10,532 nucleotides of DNA. It comes from an uncultured Oscillospiraceae bacterium (GTDB taxonomy: Bacteria; Bacillota; Clostridia; Oscillospirales; Oscillospiraceae). The stretch is taken from NCBI GenBank assembly GCA_900762005.1, contig CAAFEV010000302.1, positions 1 through 10,532 on the forward strand, in the 5' to 3' direction. Both the position numbers and the translations under genes were made by a program. The number at the start of each line of letters is the position of its first letter. Within the stretch, counting starts at the first letter, position 1. Below are positions 9,201 through 10,532 of the stretch, in pieces. The notes beneath the pieces are model-generated. The model saw only the letters and a list, made by a program, of their open reading frames with translations, was not told the origin of the DNA and did no database searches.

Positions 9201-9943
9201 ATACCCCCGCAGGCGGAGCCGTTTCTCTGCGCGTTTATGAAGAACCGAGCAGAGGAAAGCGGGCGCGTGTCTGCTTTGTCGTCACGGATACCGGCATCGG
9301 AATTAAAAAGGAGTACCTTTCCAGACTCTTCAAGCCGTTTACCCGCGAGGATTTGGATGACAAGAACAGCCCGTCGAGCATGGGGCTCGGTCTGTCCATC
9401 GCCTATAACCTGATTACCTCCATGGACGGCGACGTCTCCGTCCAGAGTGAAGAGGGCAAGGGCAGCGTGTTCACCATTCACTTGATGTTCGAGCGCGATA
9501 CCGGCAAGGATAAGACAGCGCAGGAGCAGTTTGATATTCCCGCGCCCAAGGAATATGATTTGAGCGGCTGCAACATTCTGGTTGCCGAGGACAATGCGTT
9601 GAACCGCGCAATTCTGGAGGCAATGCTCTCCAACGAGGGTGTCACCATTACGGAAGCATGCGACGGCGAGGAAGCCGTGAAAAAGTTCGTCGAAGCACCC
9701 GAACATACCTTTAGCTGCATTCTCATGGATATGCGGATGCCGAAGCTCGACGGAATACGGGCAACCTCCCGGATCCGCGATTCCGGCAAGGCGGATGCCA
9801 AGACCGTACCCATCATCGGTGTTTCGGCAAACGGCTTTGCCGACGACATCAAAGCCGCACGTCTATCCGGTGTCGATGATTATATTACCAAACCGATTGA
9901 CCGCGACAGCCTGCTGGCGGCAATTGCAAAGCTAATACACTGA
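6230..9943 (+). CDS. CheB-CheR-PAS-coiled coil-PAS-histidine kinase-REC fusion protein (1237 aa)
   Basis: This is a hybrid sensor kinase fused to both chemotaxis methylation enzymes. CheB methylesterase (~10-190) has its Ser-His-Asp triad at S19 (GASAGG), H46 (VQHLS) and D137 (GTGSDG), without the N-terminal receiver of free CheB. CheR methyltransferase (~205-471) has TSFFRD, the SAM-binding motif AGCSTGEEA (312-320), FATDLD and SCRNMLIYF. A degenerate PAS (~524-632) leads to a coiled coil with the NEEL heptads typical of CheB/CheR fusions, then a second PAS (~730-836). The kinase core has an H box with H869 (AHEIRTP), N box N987, DTGIGI, FKPF and GLGLSIAYNL. The C-terminal REC (~1112-1237) has the ED pair, phospho-acceptor D1167 (LMDMRMP), S in GVSANG and K in TKP. 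No membrane segment is seen, so it is probably cytosolic. It sits between two HPt genes, its likely phosphotransfer partners. All catalytic signatures look intact; the methylation substrate is unknown. Confidence 0.95.
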   Translation: MKTDNKPKKRKFIVGIGASAGGLEALQKLLAALPANTGFPYIIVQHLSPDYKSLLSQILGKYTEMPVIQAEDGVVVEPDHVYIIQPGKMMTIKSGHIHYTDQIPKELNLPIDAFFRSLAEDAGANAIAIVLSGTGSDGTNGIKAIKENDGLVIAQDLESSKFDGMPRSAMRTGLVDAQITPEEIALELEHIAGMAAMSDRKTAEEEVDSELMKRIYAILKKVSNINFTHYKQTTIIRRMERRMMITHKDKLSDYMDFLYESPEEVRILSKEVLIGVTSFFRDPEFFQSLKEKAIPEIINRSTPDEPIRAWVAGCSTGEEAYSIAILFSEVIDSLNLKRTVKIFATDLDAESIDIAGKGVYGDNIIDAVSPARLARYFTRRNNTYTINRDIRKMIVFSPHNVFQDPPFGRLDLVSCRNMLIYFQPVLQNDLFAIFHQSLKDGGYLFLGKSEAIGLYTEAFPVIDPVAKLFGHRRDVKIPGAKKIPFLQTSNLDYEYERDSDVGFPRAAMRGEPGYSEEDAINTRLLQKFLPASIVVNEKNELIHSYGNASNFIHVSLGKFSSNLFDVITEGLKIPVSTLLKKAREKNSEVQYTDIHIQGEQTKAVIDLTVLPVSTERKDQTGMFALVFAEKGNLDPAADSVTYDIDKVSSQRITDLEQELAGVQVRLDRSIAEQECVNEELQAANEELLTANEELQSSNEELQSVNEELYTVNSEYQLKLTELNDLNDDIANFLSSTLTGIIFVDTHLNIRRYTDYVTSEFSVMDHDIGRSLAFVSYHFPSIDITEICTNVLRTLVPDEREVATSKGKMFFMRVAPYRSTENKITGCVITLMDITSQKQGQFALQTTEKQLSMAQQASDAKSNYLSRIAHEIRTPMSSLLMLAKRAKQQAENPDALDAALDRIAETINYMTSIVTDISEASISERLANTQIVETFSLRTVLDNISMMIEPYIEEAKVEFELSLDDDFDPRYIGNKTKLQQILINFLNNSAKYTPAGGAVSLRVYEEPSRGKRARVCFVVTDTGIGIKKEYLSRLFKPFTREDLDDKNSPSSMGLGLSIAYNLITSMDGDVSVQSEEGKGSVFTIHLMFERDTGKDKTAQEQFDIPAPKEYDLSGCNILVAEDNALNRAILEAMLSNEGVTITEACDGEEAVKKFVEAPEHTFSCILMDMRMPKLDGIRATSRIRDSGKADAKTVPIIGVSANGFADDIKAARLSGVDDYITKPIDRDSLLAAIAKLIH
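8258..8362 (+). repeat. Five 21-bp in-frame repeats encoding NEELxxx heptads
   Basis: Five consecutive 21-base units start at 8258, 8279, 8300, 8321 and 8342. They encode NEELQAA, NEELLTA, NEELQSS, NEELQSV and NEELYTV (residues 677-711). The heptad spacing forms a dimeric coiled coil between the CheR/PAS part and the second PAS plus kinase. This repeat is a known hallmark of CheB/CheR fusion kinases and probably transmits signal as a helical rod. Confidence 0.9.
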
Positions 9944-9944
9944 C

Positions 9945-9948
9945 GGAG
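9945..9948 (+). promoter_or_regulatory. Ribosome binding site of the second HPt gene
   Basis: GGAG lies just after the stop of the hybrid kinase gene, 11 nt before the ATG at 9960. The spacing is slightly long, but no better start exists nearby and the protein aligns as a full HPt domain from this ATG. Confidence 0.55.
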
Positions 9949-9959
9949 TAGATAACGAT

Positions 9960-10328
9960 ATGCAATTTGAACTCTTAAGTGCCTACGGAATTGATTGGAA
10001 AAGCGGTCTTGTGCGCTGCATGAACGACGAAGAGCTCTATGCGCGGCTGCTTTCGCTCTTCCTGCAAGACACGTCGTTTCCCTCCGCCGTAGAGGCACTG
10101 CGCCGAAATGATTATTCCGCTGCGTTCGATTACCTCCATGATTTAAAAGGCAGCTCTGGCAATGCCGGCCTGACAGAGCTGTATAACGCGGTGTCTCCCC
10201 TTGTGGATGCGCTGCGCAACGGCAAGCACCCGAAGCCGGAGACCAGCGCGCAGCTCGGTGTCATTACAACCGCATATATCAAGAGCTGTACCGGTATCCG
10301 GCGTTTCCTGACCGAGTGCGACGAATAA
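9960..10328 (+). CDS. Histidine phosphotransfer (HPt) domain protein, second copy
   Basis: This 122-residue stand-alone HPt protein would carry phosphate between receivers. The motif HDLKGSSGNAG fits the HPt signature HxLKGxxxNxG, with H60 as the likely phospho-accepting residue. It has the same layout as the first HPt protein of the operon: both have a FLxDT segment about 30 residues before the histidine and a helical C-terminal half. The two are clearly diverged elsewhere, so they are old paralogues or independent recruits rather than a fresh duplication. The gene starts 16 nt after the kinase stop and is the last gene of the operon, with a strong hairpin close behind. The REC of the hybrid kinase and the REC of the giant GGDEF/EAL protein are the likely donor and acceptor, by inference from gene order. 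No membrane or signal segment is seen. Confidence 0.88.
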   Translation: MQFELLSAYGIDWKSGLVRCMNDEELYARLLSLFLQDTSFPSAVEALRRNDYSAAFDYLHDLKGSSGNAGLTELYNAVSPLVDALRNGKHPKPETSAQLGVITTAYIKSCTGIRRFLTECDE

Positions 10329-10334
10329 GTCTGC

Positions 10335-10368
10335 CCGCTCCCCGTCCTTCGGATTGGACGGGGAGCGG
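10335..10368 (+). terminator. Strong GC hairpin after the operon, terminator-like but without a T tract
   Basis: CCGCTCCCCGTCC at 10335-10347 pairs perfectly over 13 bp with GGACGGGGAGCGG at 10356-10368 around an 8-nt loop. It starts 6 nt after the last stop codon, where a terminator is expected. The bases after it (CTCTGCAATCC) are not T-rich, so it is not a textbook intrinsic terminator. It may instead block 3' exonucleases or work as a tail-less terminator. Confidence 0.6.
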
Positions 10369-10402
10369 CTCTGCAATCCGTACAAACCGCCTCACGGCAA
10401 CA

Positions 10403-10532
10403 GCATTTACTTTTTCTGAGCCGAAAAAGAAAGATTTTCACGGCTCTGGAGACAATGGAAGTTTGTGATTTGAGTTTTTTCCAGATTTGAAATGCCCTAT
10501 TTGCTCTAAAACCATGAAATAAAAGTAAATGC
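10403..10532. repeat. 130-bp AT-rich segment bounded by a perfect 12-bp inverted repeat
   Basis: GCATTTACTTTT at 10403-10414 is the exact reverse complement of AAAAGTAAATGC at 10521-10532, the last bases of the window. The repeat may extend further outside. The segment is more AT-rich than the genes and encodes nothing recognisable. It could be a miniature inverted-repeat element, the closing stem of a structured RNA, or a chance match. The missing right flank prevents a test for a target-site duplication. Confidence 0.45.
10418..10446. other. Small imperfect hairpin inside the inverted-repeat segment
   Basis: GAGCCG (10418-10423) pairs with CGGCTC (10441-10446). Four A-T pairs (10424-10427 with 10435-10438) can continue the stem across a 2-nt CA bulge, leaving a 7-nt loop. 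No T tract follows on either strand, so it is not a clear terminator. It may be a helix of a larger folded element. Confidence 0.4.

Noticed and set aside
9944..9959. Promoter between the hybrid kinase and the second HPt gene
   Set aside because: The 16-nt gap leaves room only for a ribosome binding site, and no -35/-10 pair is seen.
10475..10480. Intrinsic terminator using the T6 run
   Set aside because: Only weak 4-5 bp pairings lie immediately upstream, and the GC hairpins are too far away.
10487..10515. Promoter beginning at TTGAAA in the intergenic tail
   Set aside because: No acceptable -10 box lies 16-18 nt downstream.

Overview
The window carries one tightly packed, plus-strand signalling operon of four genes, followed by a short AT-rich intergenic tail. 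Coding sequence fills positions 2 to 10328 with almost no gaps. There is no housekeeping gene, tRNA or rRNA to fix the taxonomy. Firmicute-style ribosome binding sites (AAAGGAGAT), moderately GC-rich codons and very long multi-PAS and hybrid kinase proteins suggest an anaerobic Clostridia-type bacterium, perhaps Oscillospiraceae-like. That placement is inference, not something seen directly.

Layout: (1) positions 2-5800 hold a giant cyclic-di-GMP signalling protein cut by the left edge of the window. It reads EAL phosphodiesterase, about ten PAS-like sensor modules, GGDEF diguanylate cyclase, receiver (REC), and a C-terminal PAS-like module. (2) Positions 5832-6233 encode a small histidine phosphotransfer (HPt) protein. 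(3) Positions 6230-9943 encode a 1237-residue fusion of CheB methylesterase, CheR methyltransferase, PAS, coiled coil, PAS, histidine kinase and REC. Its start codon overlaps the stop of gene 2. (4) Positions 9960-10328 encode a second HPt protein. A strong 13-bp GC hairpin follows 6 nt after the last stop. (5) Positions 10369-10532 are non-coding and AT-rich. A perfect 12-bp inverted repeat bounds a 130-bp segment that ends exactly at the window edge.

Working model (inference): the hybrid kinase autophosphorylates, passes phosphate to its own REC, then through one or both HPt proteins to the REC of the giant GGDEF/EAL protein, so that a His-Asp-His-Asp relay sets c-di-GMP turnover. The CheB and CheR domains keep their catalytic signatures, so methyl-group chemistry may be wired into the same relay. 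No chemoreceptor, CheA, CheW or DNA-binding output is encoded here. The least explained parts of the window are the PAS duplication in gene 1, the two dissimilar HPt genes bracketing the kinase, the ambiguous start of the first HPt gene, and the inverted-repeat segment at the right edge.
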